64,000 nucleotides of DNA from Marinobacter sp. EhC06 (GTDB lineage: Bacteria; Pseudomonadota; Gammaproteobacteria; Pseudomonadales; Oleiphilaceae), in assembly GCF_001650915.1 (NCBI RefSeq), contig NZ_LXYO01000035.1, positions 1 to 64,000 on the forward strand, given 5' to 3'. The number at the start of each line of letters is the position of its first letter. Within the stretch, counting starts at the first letter, position 1. Under the pieces are notes generated by a model, which saw only the letters and a list, made by a program, of their open reading frames with translations, did no database searches and was not told the DNA's origin. The position numbers and the translations under genes are program-made. Positions 1-9,010 of this stretch are shown in pieces.

Positions 1-11
1 ATTACTCAGTC

Positions 12-326
12 GTGGGCAGTTACACAATTTGGTTTACAGGCTCCGCAAAGACGTTAGACCGGTATGAAAAATATATTCTGCTCGTTCTATCCGCCAATCC
101 TTCACAATTCAGAGCAATTAATCGGACCGACGCAAAAACAATGGAGACGACTGACCTTGTAATGCATAGCGCTGCCATGAACCTTAGACGAAAGGGCCTG
201 ATAGACAGTTTTGAGGCTCCGCCAGATGGTGTTCTTGCCAAACTCACTAAAGCTGGGCTTGAACGAGCGAAGCCTTTGCAGGAATCGTTTTTTGAGAAAG
301 AAGATGTAGTACTAACCGATGATTAA
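12..326 (+). CDS. Hypothetical protein, possibly C-terminal part
   Basis: A 104-residue frame opening with GTG and ending at TGA. The frame stays open to the window edge and no ribosome binding site is visible before the GTG, so the true start may lie outside the window. The mixed helical/charged composition (a basic helix around residues 45-65, then a turn and a Thr-Lys-Ala-Gly-Leu-rich segment) is compatible with a small winged-helix fold, but I do not recognise a family. It lies left of the tRNA-Leu, in a stretch with few genes. Confidence 0.45.
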   Translation: MGSYTIWFTGSAKTLDRYEKYILLVLSANPSQFRAINRTDAKTMETTDLVMHSAAMNLRRKGLIDSFEAPPDGVLAKLTKAGLERAKPLQESFFEKEDVVLTDD

Positions 327-1020
327 AACCTACCCCTGAGAACTCTTGGCCTGTATCTCTGCAACAACTGCTGACGGTGCTGCTAGCACTATTTCTAGCG
401 AATGCTTGGCTTGCTATAGCCGTTACGTTCAAATCAGTTGTGCCTTCCTGACAGCCTGAGTGGGTAGACGAATGAAGCTATGACAACTGATGGAAGATTT
501 GCGACATACGAATTCGGACACGCTAAAGGAAAGTTCTTACGACAGACAGGGATTCTATTGAACAACCAGTGCCGGGACACAACCATTAATACGCCAATAG
601 AGTCACGCCTGTGGCACTGGTTTCGTTGTTGTGAGGCTCATGTTTGACGAACAACCCCGCCCTTATTTTTCACATGTGTCACGATAGGTTAGATCATAAT
701 CCAGTGGGGAAAGGGGCATAATGTTATCTAAACATAGCCTCAGAGGCCCCTATAGCCTTCTAGAATTACCCTCATCCATATTGACGGTACCGCCCTACCA
801 CTTGGCTTAGGAAAAACCTCCTAGGAGCCCGTGTTGGGTTTTAGTTTTTATCGGAGATTCTGACGATGAGGAATATTCCGGGAGAGGTAAAAACGGTGTC
901 ATGGAGCTTGACTCCACGTCCCGGAAATAAACGGCCTCTCATGCCGCAAATGAGACACACGGCCCGACACTTTTATATTTAATTCTGCATGGATTGAGAA
1001 TTTGGCAGGAATTCTAAAAA
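327..1020. other. Gene-poor stretch, nothing recognised
   Basis: About 700 bases with no convincing reading frame on either strand. The frames present are short and lack ribosome binding sites. I see no integrase fragment, no repeat array and no copy of the tRNA-Leu 3' end. It sits on the 3' side of the tRNA-Leu, the side where tRNA-targeting elements insert, so decayed island sequence is possible but not shown. Confidence 0.5.
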
Positions 1021-1021
1021 C

Positions 1022-1047
1022 TAAAAAGGCCCTTATATCAGGGCCTT
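1022..1047 (-). terminator. Rho-independent terminator of tRNA-Leu
   Basis: On the minus strand an AAGGCCC/GGGCCTT stem with a short AT loop is followed by a run of T. It lies immediately downstream of the tRNA 3' end. Confidence 0.85.
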
Positions 1048-1053
1048 AAAAGA

Positions 1054-1140
1054 TGGTAGCGGCGGGCGGACTCGAACCGCCACGGGTTTTACCCCAACGG
1101 ATTTTGAATCCGTCGTGTCTACCAATTTCACCACGCCGCC
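1054..1140 (-). tRNA. tRNA-Leu (anticodon CAA)
   Basis: The minus strand folds as an 87-base class II tRNA. It has a 7-bp acceptor stem closed by a G1-U72 wobble, a D-arm with the usual AAATTGGTAGAC core, and an anticodon stem ACGGA/TCCGT whose loop TTCAAAA gives anticodon CAA. There is a long variable arm, the T-arm GGCGG-TTCGAGT-CCGCC, and an encoded CCA end. It reads UUG leucine codons. Confidence 0.95.
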
Positions 1141-1222
1141 ATCGGAGAGTGTTGGGGATTATACTGAGCTAAATCGCGAAAGCAATAAGCCAGCGGACAC
1201 AACTGCCCGCTGGTTCAGATAT

Positions 1223-2446
1223 TTACAGTCTGTCGAACAAAGACAGTTGCGAAACCTGCGCAAATGACTGCTGCGCCGCCTGCAGCACGAAGCTCTGGAA
1301 ACTCAGGTTACTGATTGCTTCTGCGTAGTCCACGTCCTGTAACTGGGATCGGATTTCATTGGTATAAACGGAAGAATCCTCAAGGAAGGTCTTGGTCGAT
1401 TCCACCGCGTTCATCCGGCCACCAAGTTCGGTTTGCTTGAGGATGATGCTCTCCTGGGCGTTGTCCAGGTTGATCAGGGAATTGGCGATCAGATCATCGT
1501 ACTCGGCCTGCCCGCCCGGGCTGCTCTTGTCGATGCTGTTCAAGCCGGCAATCAGGTTTTCGATGGTACCGAACACCGACTGCTTTTCGTTGATCTGGAG
1601 CGTAAACACATCGCCCGCGCCCGGCACCGCATCGGTCAGAGTCACCTCAACACCTGCGACAACGAACGGCTCGCCACTCTGATAGGTGGCTGGATCTACC
1701 GTCAGCACATCACCCTGACTGTCTGTAGCGATGATATTGCCACCGGCATCTACCTCAACCGTGATGTCGTCCGGGAAGGAATTGGGATACTCCGCAGCAA
1801 GGTCTGCTTCGTTAACCAGACTGACCCCGGAAATGGAGGCGCCCGGCGTATTCACAGTGCTGTGCTCGCCGGTTATGGCAGCAGGAACCCGGACAAAAAT
1901 GTCCTTGCCGTTATCACTGATGGGAACGGTAACGCCGTCATCAATCTCCAGGACACGCTGACCCTCGTCGCCCTGGTAGACCCAGCTGCCTGAAGGGTCC
2001 TGTTCAAAGGCCTTCACCGAGCCCTGAAAGCCACTGAAAATGTACTCACCAGACGCATCGCGGGTATTGGCAATATTCGCCAGCTGGCCAAGGCGCTCCT
2101 CCAGCTCGGAAGAAATCGAGCGTCGATCGTTGGCCGACAACGAACCGTTACCGGCTTGAACAGTCAACTCGCGGATCCGCTGAATCACATCGATTGAGCT
2201 TTCCAACGCGCTCTCTTCCTGCTTCAGCCGGTTGTCTGCCAGGTCAACGTTACGCTGGTAGGTTTCAACCCGCGAAAGCTCCTGGTCCAGTTTCAGAATC
2301 CGGGCCGCAGCGACCGGATCGTCGGAAGGTTTGTTTACCCTCTGGCCGGTCGAGATCTGTTGCTGGGTGTTATTCAGGCTGGTATTCAGCTCCTGAAGCC
2401 GATTTATACCGCCCGAGAAAATCTGCTGTGATGAAATTCTGATCAT
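1223..2446 (-). CDS. flgL: Flagellar hook-filament junction protein FlgL (HAP3)
   Basis: FlgL joins the hook to the flagellin filament and is exported by the flagellar type III apparatus. The 407-residue protein opens with the flagellin-like N-terminal helix (MIRISSQQIFSGGINRLQEL, then a Q-Q-I-S-T-G-Q-R motif). It ends with the paired C-terminal helix rich in Gln and Ser, with a variable surface region between. Length is near the Pseudomonas-type FlgL. A GAGGTGA ribosome binding site precedes the ATG. It is the last gene of the minus-strand flg cluster, 18 bases after flgK, and the tRNA-Leu follows. No flagellin gene follows inside the window. Confidence 0.97.
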   Translation of the reverse strand: MIRISSQQIFSGGINRLQELNTSLNNTQQQISTGQRVNKPSDDPVAAARILKLDQELSRVETYQRNVDLADNRLKQEESALESSIDVIQRIRELTVQAGNGSLSANDRRSISSELEERLGQLANIANTRDASGEYIFSGFQGSVKAFEQDPSGSWVYQGDEGQRVLEIDDGVTVPISDNGKDIFVRVPAAITGEHSTVNTPGASISGVSLVNEADLAAEYPNSFPDDITVEVDAGGNIIATDSQGDVLTVDPATYQSGEPFVVAGVEVTLTDAVPGAGDVFTLQINEKQSVFGTIENLIAGLNSIDKSSPGGQAEYDDLIANSLINLDNAQESIILKQTELGGRMNAVESTKTFLEDSSVYTNEIRSQLQDVDYAEAISNLSFQSFVLQAAQQSFAQVSQLSLFDRL

Positions 2447-2464
2447 GTCACATCACCTCAACCG

Positions 2465-4495
2465 TTACCGGAAACTCTGCAACAGGGTATTGAACAGGTC
2501 CTGAGCCACCGACATCACCTGGGCCGAGGCGTTGTATGCGGCCTGATACTGGATCAGGCGGCCGGCTTCCTCATCCAGGTTGACACCAGATACCGATTCC
2601 CGCTGGTTGGTTGATTGCTCCAGAAGGGTTTTTCCGGCATCCACATCCAGTTGACTCTGGCGCGTTTTAACACCGATATCTTCAACAAGCCCCGCATAAC
2701 CTTCGGAAAAATTCTGGCTGCCGCCGTTCAGGGTATTGGCAGTGCCCAGGGCGGCCAGCAATTCCGCGTTCCGATTGTCGGAAACGCCGTTGGAGTTGTA
2801 ATTGATCTCGAAGGTGTCACCGTCGGCCGGCTGACCGGTTATCGTGAACTGAAAGCCCTGATACTCGGCACCATCGGCCGGATTATCGCTAAACAGTTCA
2901 TTGGCAACGCCTGGAGTGTATGGCCTATTGGCCGGACCTATCGGGTTGCCACTGCCGTCCGTCACGGTGAACACCAGGCCGGTACCCGGATCATCAAATT
3001 CCACGGTTATCGGGCCATTCGCCAGCTGACCGGACGACTGGAAAGCGGGCAACAAGGAATTGGTGAACGGATTCCTCACGTTCAACATGGTGCCCTGGTC
3101 GATCTTGCCGGTTCCGATGTTGCCGTCTCCGGTCGTCGCACGAACCGGGCTGGCAAAGGCCAGATCCTCTTCCCGATTAACCACCAGACCGATGCTTTCA
3201 GCAGCATTTCGACTGGGCTGAATCAGGTACTTGTCGCCGGCGTTGAAGGTGCCGCCTTCAACGCGGATGTTGAAGCCCGGCATGCTGATCTCAGACTGCG
3301 CAGGATCCGGCAAGCGCCCCTGGTTCACCGTCTTGCCTGTGGCCTGGTCAATCAACTCGTAGCTCCGGCCGTCGCCACTGAACTGCAGGGTCCAGCGTCC
3401 TGCAGGAAGCGCAGAGCTGTCGGTTATTTCCACGGCCAGCTGGCCGGTGGTGGAAGGCGCGTTATTCCCGTTAGGGACCACCCGGCTGCGTTGTGCCTCG
3501 AGCGAATTGATATCGGTAAAAAACAGGCCACCAAGCTCGCCCTCCAGGTCCATCCCGATTTCATGCTGGTGGTTCATGGTGTCGGACAGGGCAATAGCAA
3601 TTCTGCCAAGCTCATCGAAAGCCGGCTTCAGACCTTCGGTATCGAAACGCAGAAGCCCCCCCAGCTTGCCGCCGGTTATCTGCTCATCAATATTGAGTGT
3701 TCGGCCACCGTTGTTCAGGGTGAATTCCAAACGGGTCGGGTCCTCGGCGTTTTCCCGGGTACCAAGAGTCGACGCATTGCTGCCTACCACCAGGGAAAGG
3801 CCATTCGACAGTGACACGTTGACCTGGCTGCCGTCGGTCGGAGTTACTTTGATGCTGACCAGCTCGGAAAGCTGACGCAGTTTCTCGTCCCGCTTGTCCA
3901 GCAGTTCGTTAGGCATTTGCCCCTGGGCAATGCCCGGTGATTCAGAAATCGCCAGGTTCAGTTCTGCAATGCTTTTGAGCAGGGTGTTAGCATCCTTCAC
4001 GCCCTGCTGCATCTGGGTCTTGATGGATTCCCGCTGCTGAATGAATTCCTGGTTAAGGGCCTGGAACCGGTTAACAACCTGTTGCGCCTCGCTCAGAACC
4101 AGCTGGCGCTGTGGCAGAGACGTCGGATCCTCGGCTGCGTTCTGAAGGCTGGCAAAAAAGTTGTTCAAGGCATTGCTGAGGCCCGTGGTTTCGCCGCCCA
4201 GGAGGTTATCAAGCCTGGAAAGCTCCGAATTGAGGGCTTCCTGCTCTCCATACAGCGTGCTGTCTTCCCGCACCTGCTGAACCAGATATTCATTGGCCAG
4301 GCGTCGAATGTCTGCAACGTTCACGCCGCTGCCAATGGTGCCGGCGCCAGTGCGCTGGCCTTCCTGGGTTTCAAACAGCACTTCCTGGCGACTGTAACCA
4401 GGCGTGTTGGCGTTGGTTATATTGTTGCCTGTAGTATTCAGCGCAGCCTGATGACTGAGGATGCCGGTCAGACCAATGCCTATCAGCCCTGCCAT
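2465..4495 (-). CDS. flgK: Flagellar hook-associated protein FlgK (HAP1)
   Basis: FlgK forms the first hook-filament junction layer. The 676-residue protein has the rod/hook N-terminal motif (Leu-Thr-Gly-Ile-Leu, then N-N-I-T-N-A-N-T-P-G-Y-S-R, residues ~10-37). A long variable middle region follows, and the C-terminal flagellar helix carries GVNLDEEAGRLIQYQAAYNA near residues 638-658. The length is above the enteric homologue (about 550), the excess being in the middle. It lies 5 bases downstream of flgJ in the same operon. Confidence 0.97.
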   Translation of the reverse strand: MAGLIGIGLTGILSHQAALNTTGNNITNANTPGYSRQEVLFETQEGQRTGAGTIGSGVNVADIRRLANEYLVQQVREDSTLYGEQEALNSELSRLDNLLGGETTGLSNALNNFFASLQNAAEDPTSLPQRQLVLSEAQQVVNRFQALNQEFIQQRESIKTQMQQGVKDANTLLKSIAELNLAISESPGIAQGQMPNELLDKRDEKLRQLSELVSIKVTPTDGSQVNVSLSNGLSLVVGSNASTLGTRENAEDPTRLEFTLNNGGRTLNIDEQITGGKLGGLLRFDTEGLKPAFDELGRIAIALSDTMNHQHEIGMDLEGELGGLFFTDINSLEAQRSRVVPNGNNAPSTTGQLAVEITDSSALPAGRWTLQFSGDGRSYELIDQATGKTVNQGRLPDPAQSEISMPGFNIRVEGGTFNAGDKYLIQPSRNAAESIGLVVNREEDLAFASPVRATTGDGNIGTGKIDQGTMLNVRNPFTNSLLPAFQSSGQLANGPITVEFDDPGTGLVFTVTDGSGNPIGPANRPYTPGVANELFSDNPADGAEYQGFQFTITGQPADGDTFEINYNSNGVSDNRNAELLAALGTANTLNGGSQNFSEGYAGLVEDIGVKTRQSQLDVDAGKTLLEQSTNQRESVSGVNLDEEAGRLIQYQAAYNASAQVMSVAQDLFNTLLQSFR

Positions 4496-4500
4496 ACGGT

Positions 4501-5487
4501 TTACTCCTTCATCCCGTCACTGCCCATGGACAGTGTCATCAGTGAGTCACGGTTCATGATCTGGCGGATCTTGCTGCCGTAGTTAGGGTCGGTGGCGTAG
4601 CCGGCTTCCTGGAGTTTCTCTGCAAAGACTTCAGGCTGGTCTGCTACTGACAGCACCTCCCGGTATCGGGGATTGGATTCCAGGAACGAGACATAATCAC
4701 GGAAGCTGGATTCGTAATCCCGGTAGGCCCGGAAGCTGGCCTGCTCCTTCATTGGCAGCCCTTCCCGGTATTCCGTGGTGGTGATGGATACCGCGTCGCC
4801 CTGCCAGCGGCTATCTGCCTTGATGCCGAACAGGTTGAAACTGGGTTCACCCTGCTCCCCACGAATCATGTGCCGGCCCCAGCCGGTTTCCAGGGCGGCC
4901 TGGGCCACCATGAGTTTCGGATCAATGCCCGAATCGCGTGCAATTCGCTCGGCCACCGGCAGCAGCTCGGTGACGAAGTGCTCCGGAGATTCAAACCGAT
5001 CCGGCAAATTCGACGGTGTAGCAGTCACCGGTGATACTGCTTTCTCCGCCACAGAAGTCACTGTCTGCACGCGGTCAGGCAATTGAGGAGTGAGGGCCGG
5101 CAGGCTTCGATCATAATCCGCAAGGCTCGCCTTGTGGCCAACAAGTCTGCCGCCTTCGTTATTCATGCCCGGAATCTGTTTGCCCAATTGGCGTACGAGT
5201 GCCTCGGCAAGACCACTGCCCTTGCCTCCCGCCATGGTCAGACTCATCTGGCTATCGAACATATCCCGGTATAGCTCGGACTGATTGCTCTTCAGGTAGT
5301 TGCCCTCGGAGAAGACGTCGCCGGCCTTGCGCATGGACTTCAGCATTTCAGACAGGAACAGGCTCTCGAACTGGCGCGCCACCTCACGCAGAGCTGACTC
5401 TTTGTCAGTGCGAGCCTGGGCCTTCAACGCATTGAGACCGTTGAAATCGGTGTAAACCTGGGCCTGTTGAACCTTGTAGTCCTGCAT
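4501..5487 (-). CDS. flgJ: Flagellar rod assembly protein / peptidoglycan hydrolase FlgJ
   Basis: A bifunctional protein that scaffolds the rod in the periplasm and opens the peptidoglycan. The N-terminal half has the rod-binding domain (Ala-Arg-Gln-Phe-Glu-Ser-Leu-Phe, M-L-K-S-M-R). The C-terminal ~150 residues are the glucosaminidase domain, with the catalytic-glutamate motif AQAALETGWGRH and a W-Q-G-D substrate segment. The ATG at 5487 is preferred to a GTG three bases upstream because the AGGTGG site is better spaced. It lies between flgI and flgK. A linker rich in Pro, Thr and Val separates the domains. Confidence 0.95.
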   Translation of the reverse strand: MQDYKVQQAQVYTDFNGLNALKAQARTDKESALREVARQFESLFLSEMLKSMRKAGDVFSEGNYLKSNQSELYRDMFDSQMSLTMAGGKGSGLAEALVRQLGKQIPGMNNEGGRLVGHKASLADYDRSLPALTPQLPDRVQTVTSVAEKAVSPVTATPSNLPDRFESPEHFVTELLPVAERIARDSGIDPKLMVAQAALETGWGRHMIRGEQGEPSFNLFGIKADSRWQGDAVSITTTEYREGLPMKEQASFRAYRDYESSFRDYVSFLESNPRYREVLSVADQPEVFAEKLQEAGYATDPNYGSKIRQIMNRDSLMTLSMGSDGMKE

Positions 5488-5495
5488 CACGCCAC

Positions 5496-6593
5496 CTAGA
5501 TAACAATCAGCTCGGCGCGCAGTGCACCGGCCTGTTTCAGGGCTTCGAGTACCGCCATAACGTCGCCGGGTGCAGCGCCCACCTGGTTTACGGCCTGCAC
5601 GATCTCGTTCAGTGTGACGGCGGGGCCGAACTTGAACATCCGAGCTGGCTCCTCGGTAATGGCAATCTGGGAATCCTGCTCAATGGCGGTGTCACCACCG
5701 GCAAAGGGGTTCGGCTGCTCCACATTGGGGTTTTCCTGAATGGTGACTGTCAGGTTGCCGTGGGTAACGGCTGCCGGGCTGACCTGAACATTCTGGCCAA
5801 CCACGATGGTGCCGGTACGGCTGTTAATCACCACTTTTGCAGCATCCTCGGCCGGATCCACCTCGATGTTCTCAAGGATCGACAGGAAGCTGACCCGCTG
5901 GGACGGATCCCTTGGCGCTCTTACAGAAACCGACGTTGCATCGTGGGCGTAGGCCATGTCCGGTCCCAACCGGTCGTTCACGGCCTCCACCACCCGACGT
6001 GCCGTTGTGAAATCCGGGCGCAGCAGATGGAAGGTAATGGTGTCGCCCTCAGTGAACGGCGAAGCTACCTCGCGCTCAATCGTAGCCCCATTAGGAATGC
6101 GACCAACACTGGGAACATTCACGGTAATTCTGGACCCGTCCTGCCCCTGGGCCCCGAAGCCACCAACCACCAGACTACCCTGAGCCATGGCATAAACCTT
6201 GTTGTCCGCGCCCTTCAGCGGTGTCATCAGAAGGGTGCCGCCACGCAGGCTGTCTGCGTTGCCGATGGACGAGACGGTGATGTCGATTTCCTGGCCAGCT
6301 TTTGCGAAGGGCGGCAATGTCGCACTCACCGTTACAGCAGCAACGTTGGCAAGGTTCGGATTGACGCCTTCCGGAAGGGTCACGCCAAACTGATTCATCA
6401 TGTTCCTGAAGGTCTGATTGGTAAACGGTGCCTTGTCACCGGTTCCATCAAGACCAACCACCAGGCCATATCCCACCAGTTGGTTGTTGCGGACACCCTT
6501 GATCCGGGACAGATCCTTCAGGCGGTCCGCCATTACCGGGGCCGAAACAACAGCCAGGGCAAGTACCCAGACAATTAAACGGCGTAAGCTCAT
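5496..6593 (-). CDS. flgI: Flagellar P-ring protein FlgI
   Basis: FlgI builds the periplasmic P ring around the rod. The protein begins with a Sec signal peptide (hydrophobic run ending A-P-V-M-A). The mature part starts with D-R-L-K-D-L-S and carries the family segments [13 protein letters not shown] and [12 protein letters not shown]. It ends with [15 protein letters not shown], typical of the family. The ATG at 6593 overlaps the flgH stop by four bases (ATGA), which indicates translational coupling. A GTG 12 bases upstream is a possible alternative start. Confidence 0.96.
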   Translation of the reverse strand: MSLRRLIVWVLALAVVSAPVMADRLKDLSRIKGVRNNQLVGYGLVVGLDGTGDKAPFTNQTFRNMMNQFGVTLPEGVNPNLANVAAVTVSATLPPFAKAGQEIDITVSSIGNADSLRGGTLLMTPLKGADNKVYAMAQGSLVVGGFGAQGQDGSRITVNVPSVGRIPNGATIEREVASPFTEGDTITFHLLRPDFTTARRVVEAVNDRLGPDMAYAHDATSVSVRAPRDPSQRVSFLSILENIEVDPAEDAAKVVINSRTGTIVVGQNVQVSPAAVTHGNLTVTIQENPNVEQPNPFAGGDTAIEQDSQIAITEEPARMFKFGPAVTLNEIVQAVNQVGAAPGDVMAVLEALKQAGALRAELIVI

Positions 6594-7291
6594 AGTGGCC
6601 ACCACTCGCTATTAAAGAAGCGTGCCAGCCACCCCATCTGGTTTGCCTGGTCAAAATCACCGGTGCCGCCATAAGCGAACCGGGCATCAGCAATGCGATT
6701 GGACGCCACCGTGTTATCAGGCTGGATATCCTGGGGGCGAACCAGACCCGTCAGGCGGATGTATTCATCACCATTGGTCAACGAAAGCCATTTTTCCCCG
6801 CGAATCCTCAAAACACCGTTTGGCAACACCTCTGTCACGGTGACGGTGATACTGCCGGCCAGACTGTTGCTTTGATCTGCTTCAGCGCTGCCCTCGAAAT
6901 CACGTTCGTGATTCAGGGAGGTATTAATTCCGAAATTGCTCTTACCCAGGATGGTCGGCTCTGGCAGCGTTACCTCATTGTCCTTGGTGATGCTGGTTTC
7001 TGCGTTCTTGCTGGCCCGGGTAGATTCTTCAAGAATGACTGTGAGCACGTCACCCACGTTCAACGCTACGGTATCGCCGTAGAAGTTGTAGTTCCGGGAG
7101 ACCTGGTAAATCGAACCCGACGCACTGCCCCGCTGCATCATGGCCTGAGGGCGAACCGGTGCATACTCGGGGTCATCCGGAATTGCCCGGGGCCGGCTCA
7201 TGGCCGTGCACCCCTGCAACACAATGAGAACCACCACAGTCGCCAGTGTGCTGGCACCTCGGGTTGTCCGGTTTGATGTCATCAATTTCAT
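6590..7291 (-). CDS. flgH: Flagellar L-ring lipoprotein FlgH
   Basis: FlgH forms the outer-membrane L ring. The N-terminus has a lipoprotein signal with lipobox L-Q-G-C. The mature part contains the family segments [12 protein letters not shown] and [19 protein letters not shown], and a C-terminal [11 protein letters not shown] segment. Start chosen at 7291, where AGAGGTGACGTC precedes the ATG; an earlier ATG at 7318 would overlap flgG. It is coupled by a four-base overlap to flgI. Confidence 0.95.
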   Translation of the reverse strand: MKLMTSNRTTRGASTLATVVVLIVLQGCTAMSRPRAIPDDPEYAPVRPQAMMQRGSASGSIYQVSRNYNFYGDTVALNVGDVLTVILEESTRASKNAETSITKDNEVTLPEPTILGKSNFGINTSLNHERDFEGSAEADQSNSLAGSITVTVTEVLPNGVLRIRGEKWLSLTNGDEYIRLTGLVRPQDIQPDNTVASNRIADARFAYGGTGDFDQANQMGWLARFFNSEWWPL

Positions 7292-7310
7292 GACGTCACC
7301 TCTGGCGGCG

Positions 7311-8099
7311 TTAGCCAATGTTTTGAGTAATGAACTGGAGCATCTGGTCGGTTGTGGAGACCACTTTCGAGTTCATCTCGTAGGCCCGCTGAGTGGTAAT
7401 CATGTTCACCAGCTCCTCAACCACCTCAACGTTGGAGGACTCCACGGAGCCCTGCTCGATACTGCCAAGCCCGGCCAGCCCGGGTTCACCTTCCGCAGGA
7501 TCGCCACTGGCGTTGGTCGCCTTGAACAGGTTGTTGCCGATGGCCTGCAGGCCCTGGGGGTTGATGAAATCCACCAGCGTAATCTGGCCCAGGTTTACCG
7601 GTGCCGCCTGATCATCCGTTACTGCCGTCACAGTGCCGTCTTTGCCAATAGTGATATTGGTGGCGTTCTCCGGCACGTTGATGGCTGGTTCCAGCGGGTA
7701 GCCATCCGGGTTGACCACATCACCGTCAGCATTGAGCTGGAACTGGCCATCCCGGGTGTAGGCAATCTGGCCATCCGGCAACTGAACCTGCAGGAAGCCG
7801 CGGCCATTGATGGCCATATCCAGGGGCTGCTCGGTAATCTGCAGGTTGCCCTGAGAGAATTGCTTGGCGGTACCGACAACCCGCACACCGGTACCCAGCT
7901 GCAGGCCGGAAGGTAATTCGGAGTTCTGGGTTGTCAGACCTCCGGGTTGCCGGTTGATCTGGTACAGAAGGTCCTGAAACACGGCCCTGTCCCGCTTGAA
8001 GCCAGTGGTGTTGACGTTCGCCAGGTTGTTGGAAATGGTGGACATGTTGGTGTCCTGAGCGCTCAACCCGGTCTTGCTGACCCAAAGTGCTGGATGCAT
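7311..8099 (-). CDS. flgG: Flagellar distal rod protein FlgG
   Basis: FlgG is the distal rod subunit. The 262 residues match the family size (about 260). The N-terminal basal-body-rod motif NNLANVNTTGFKRDRAVFQD (~residues 25-44) and the C-terminal motif SNVEVVEELVNMITTQRAYE are both present. A GGAG ribosome binding site precedes the ATG. It lies between flgF and flgH on the minus strand. Confidence 0.97.
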   Translation of the reverse strand: MHPALWVSKTGLSAQDTNMSTISNNLANVNTTGFKRDRAVFQDLLYQINRQPGGLTTQNSELPSGLQLGTGVRVVGTAKQFSQGNLQITEQPLDMAINGRGFLQVQLPDGQIAYTRDGQFQLNADGDVVNPDGYPLEPAINVPENATNITIGKDGTVTAVTDDQAAPVNLGQITLVDFINPQGLQAIGNNLFKATNASGDPAEGEPGLAGLGSIEQGSVESSNVEVVEELVNMITTQRAYEMNSKVVSTTDQMLQFITQNIG

Positions 8100-8181
8100 G
8101 CTGCTTACTCCTTGCCGGGGGCAGTCAGGCGGCCATTTTTTGCCGCTTCAGGCCCGCCAGGCCAATGTGTTCAGTCGTTAC

Positions 8182-8934
8182 TTAAAGGTTCTGCAACAGC
8201 CGTGCCGTTGCTTCGGAATTCTCGTTGGCGGTGGTCATTACCTTCACCTGCATCTCGTATTGCCGGGACAGCTGAAGGTTCGAGATCATCTCTTCCACCG
8301 CATTCACGTTGGAGCTCTCAAGGAACCCGGAGGCAACCCGCTGGTTTGCATCCGGTGGCTCGGGGCCATCCAGAGCCTGATCCGGCTTGCGGCGCATGTG
8401 TCCGTCCAGGCCTTTCTCCAGGGCTTCCGGCGGCGGGCTGACCAGTTTCAGCCGGTCCACTTCAACCAACTGGTCCGGTGGTCCACCCACAGGAACAATT
8501 GAGACGGTGCCATCGGCGCCAATCTCGACGTTGTCAAAAGGCGGGAGCGCCACCGGCCCACCGTTGCCGAGCACCAGTTCACCGTTGGCCAGGCGCACCA
8601 GGCCGTTGACATCGACCTGGAGACTGCCACTGCGGGTGAAGACTTCCTCGCCCTGATCGTTCTGAATGGCAAGCCATCCCTCGCCTTCAACCGCCACATC
8701 CAGTTTGCGCCCGGTTTCCATCAGCGCACCGGCGGAAAGGTCCGTGCCGGGTCTTTCTGTCATGGCATAGGCGCGAGTCGGGTGGTGCTCCCCGTAGACA
8801 GGCATGCTGCGGGCCTGGGCGAAATCTTTCTTGAAGCCGGTGGTACTGACGTTCGCCAGGTTATTGGCATGGGCCTGCTGGGCCAGCATGTTCTGCTTGG
8901 CACCAGACATACCGATATAGAGGGCTTTGTCCAT
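8182..8934 (-). CDS. flgF: Flagellar proximal rod protein FlgF
   Basis: FlgF is a proximal rod subunit. The 250-residue protein starts MDKALYIGMSGAKQNMLAQQ and continues with the basal-body rod motif N-N-L-A-N-V-S-T-T-G-F. It ends with the conserved SSNVNAVEEMISNLQLSRQY segment. A sigma-54 type -24/-12 element lies about 40 bases upstream, so flgF probably starts a second transcription unit, flgFGHIJKL, inside the cluster. Confidence 0.96.
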   Translation of the reverse strand: MDKALYIGMSGAKQNMLAQQAHANNLANVSTTGFKKDFAQARSMPVYGEHHPTRAYAMTERPGTDLSAGALMETGRKLDVAVEGEGWLAIQNDQGEEVFTRSGSLQVDVNGLVRLANGELVLGNGGPVALPPFDNVEIGADGTVSIVPVGGPPDQLVEVDRLKLVSPPPEALEKGLDGHMRRKPDQALDGPEPPDANQRVASGFLESSNVNAVEEMISNLQLSRQYEMQVKVMTTANENSEATARLLQNL

Positions 8935-8975
8935 GGGAAAACTCCTGCCGGAATTTTGACTGTTTCCAGTCTTCC

Positions 8976-8991
8976 TGCAGGAGTCATGCCA
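8976..8991 (-). promoter_or_regulatory. Sigma-54 type promoter before flgF
   Basis: The minus strand reads TGGCAT-GACTC-CTGCA, with GG and GC in the -24/-12 spacing of RpoN promoters (consensus TGGCAY-N5-TTGCW, one mismatch). It lies in the 76-base flgE-flgF gap. RpoN/FleQ control of such units is known in Pseudomonas and Vibrio; here it is inferred. Confidence 0.65.
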
Positions 8992-9010
8992 TGTTCTCTA
9001 GGTCGCGATA

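Noticed and set aside
247..432. Small minus-strand frame of 61 codons
   Set aside because: No ribosome binding site, no recognisable composition, and it overlaps the end of the better plus-strand frame.
2615..3814. A 399-codon plus-strand frame
   Set aside because: Antisense to flgK; no ribosome binding site or recognisable domain.
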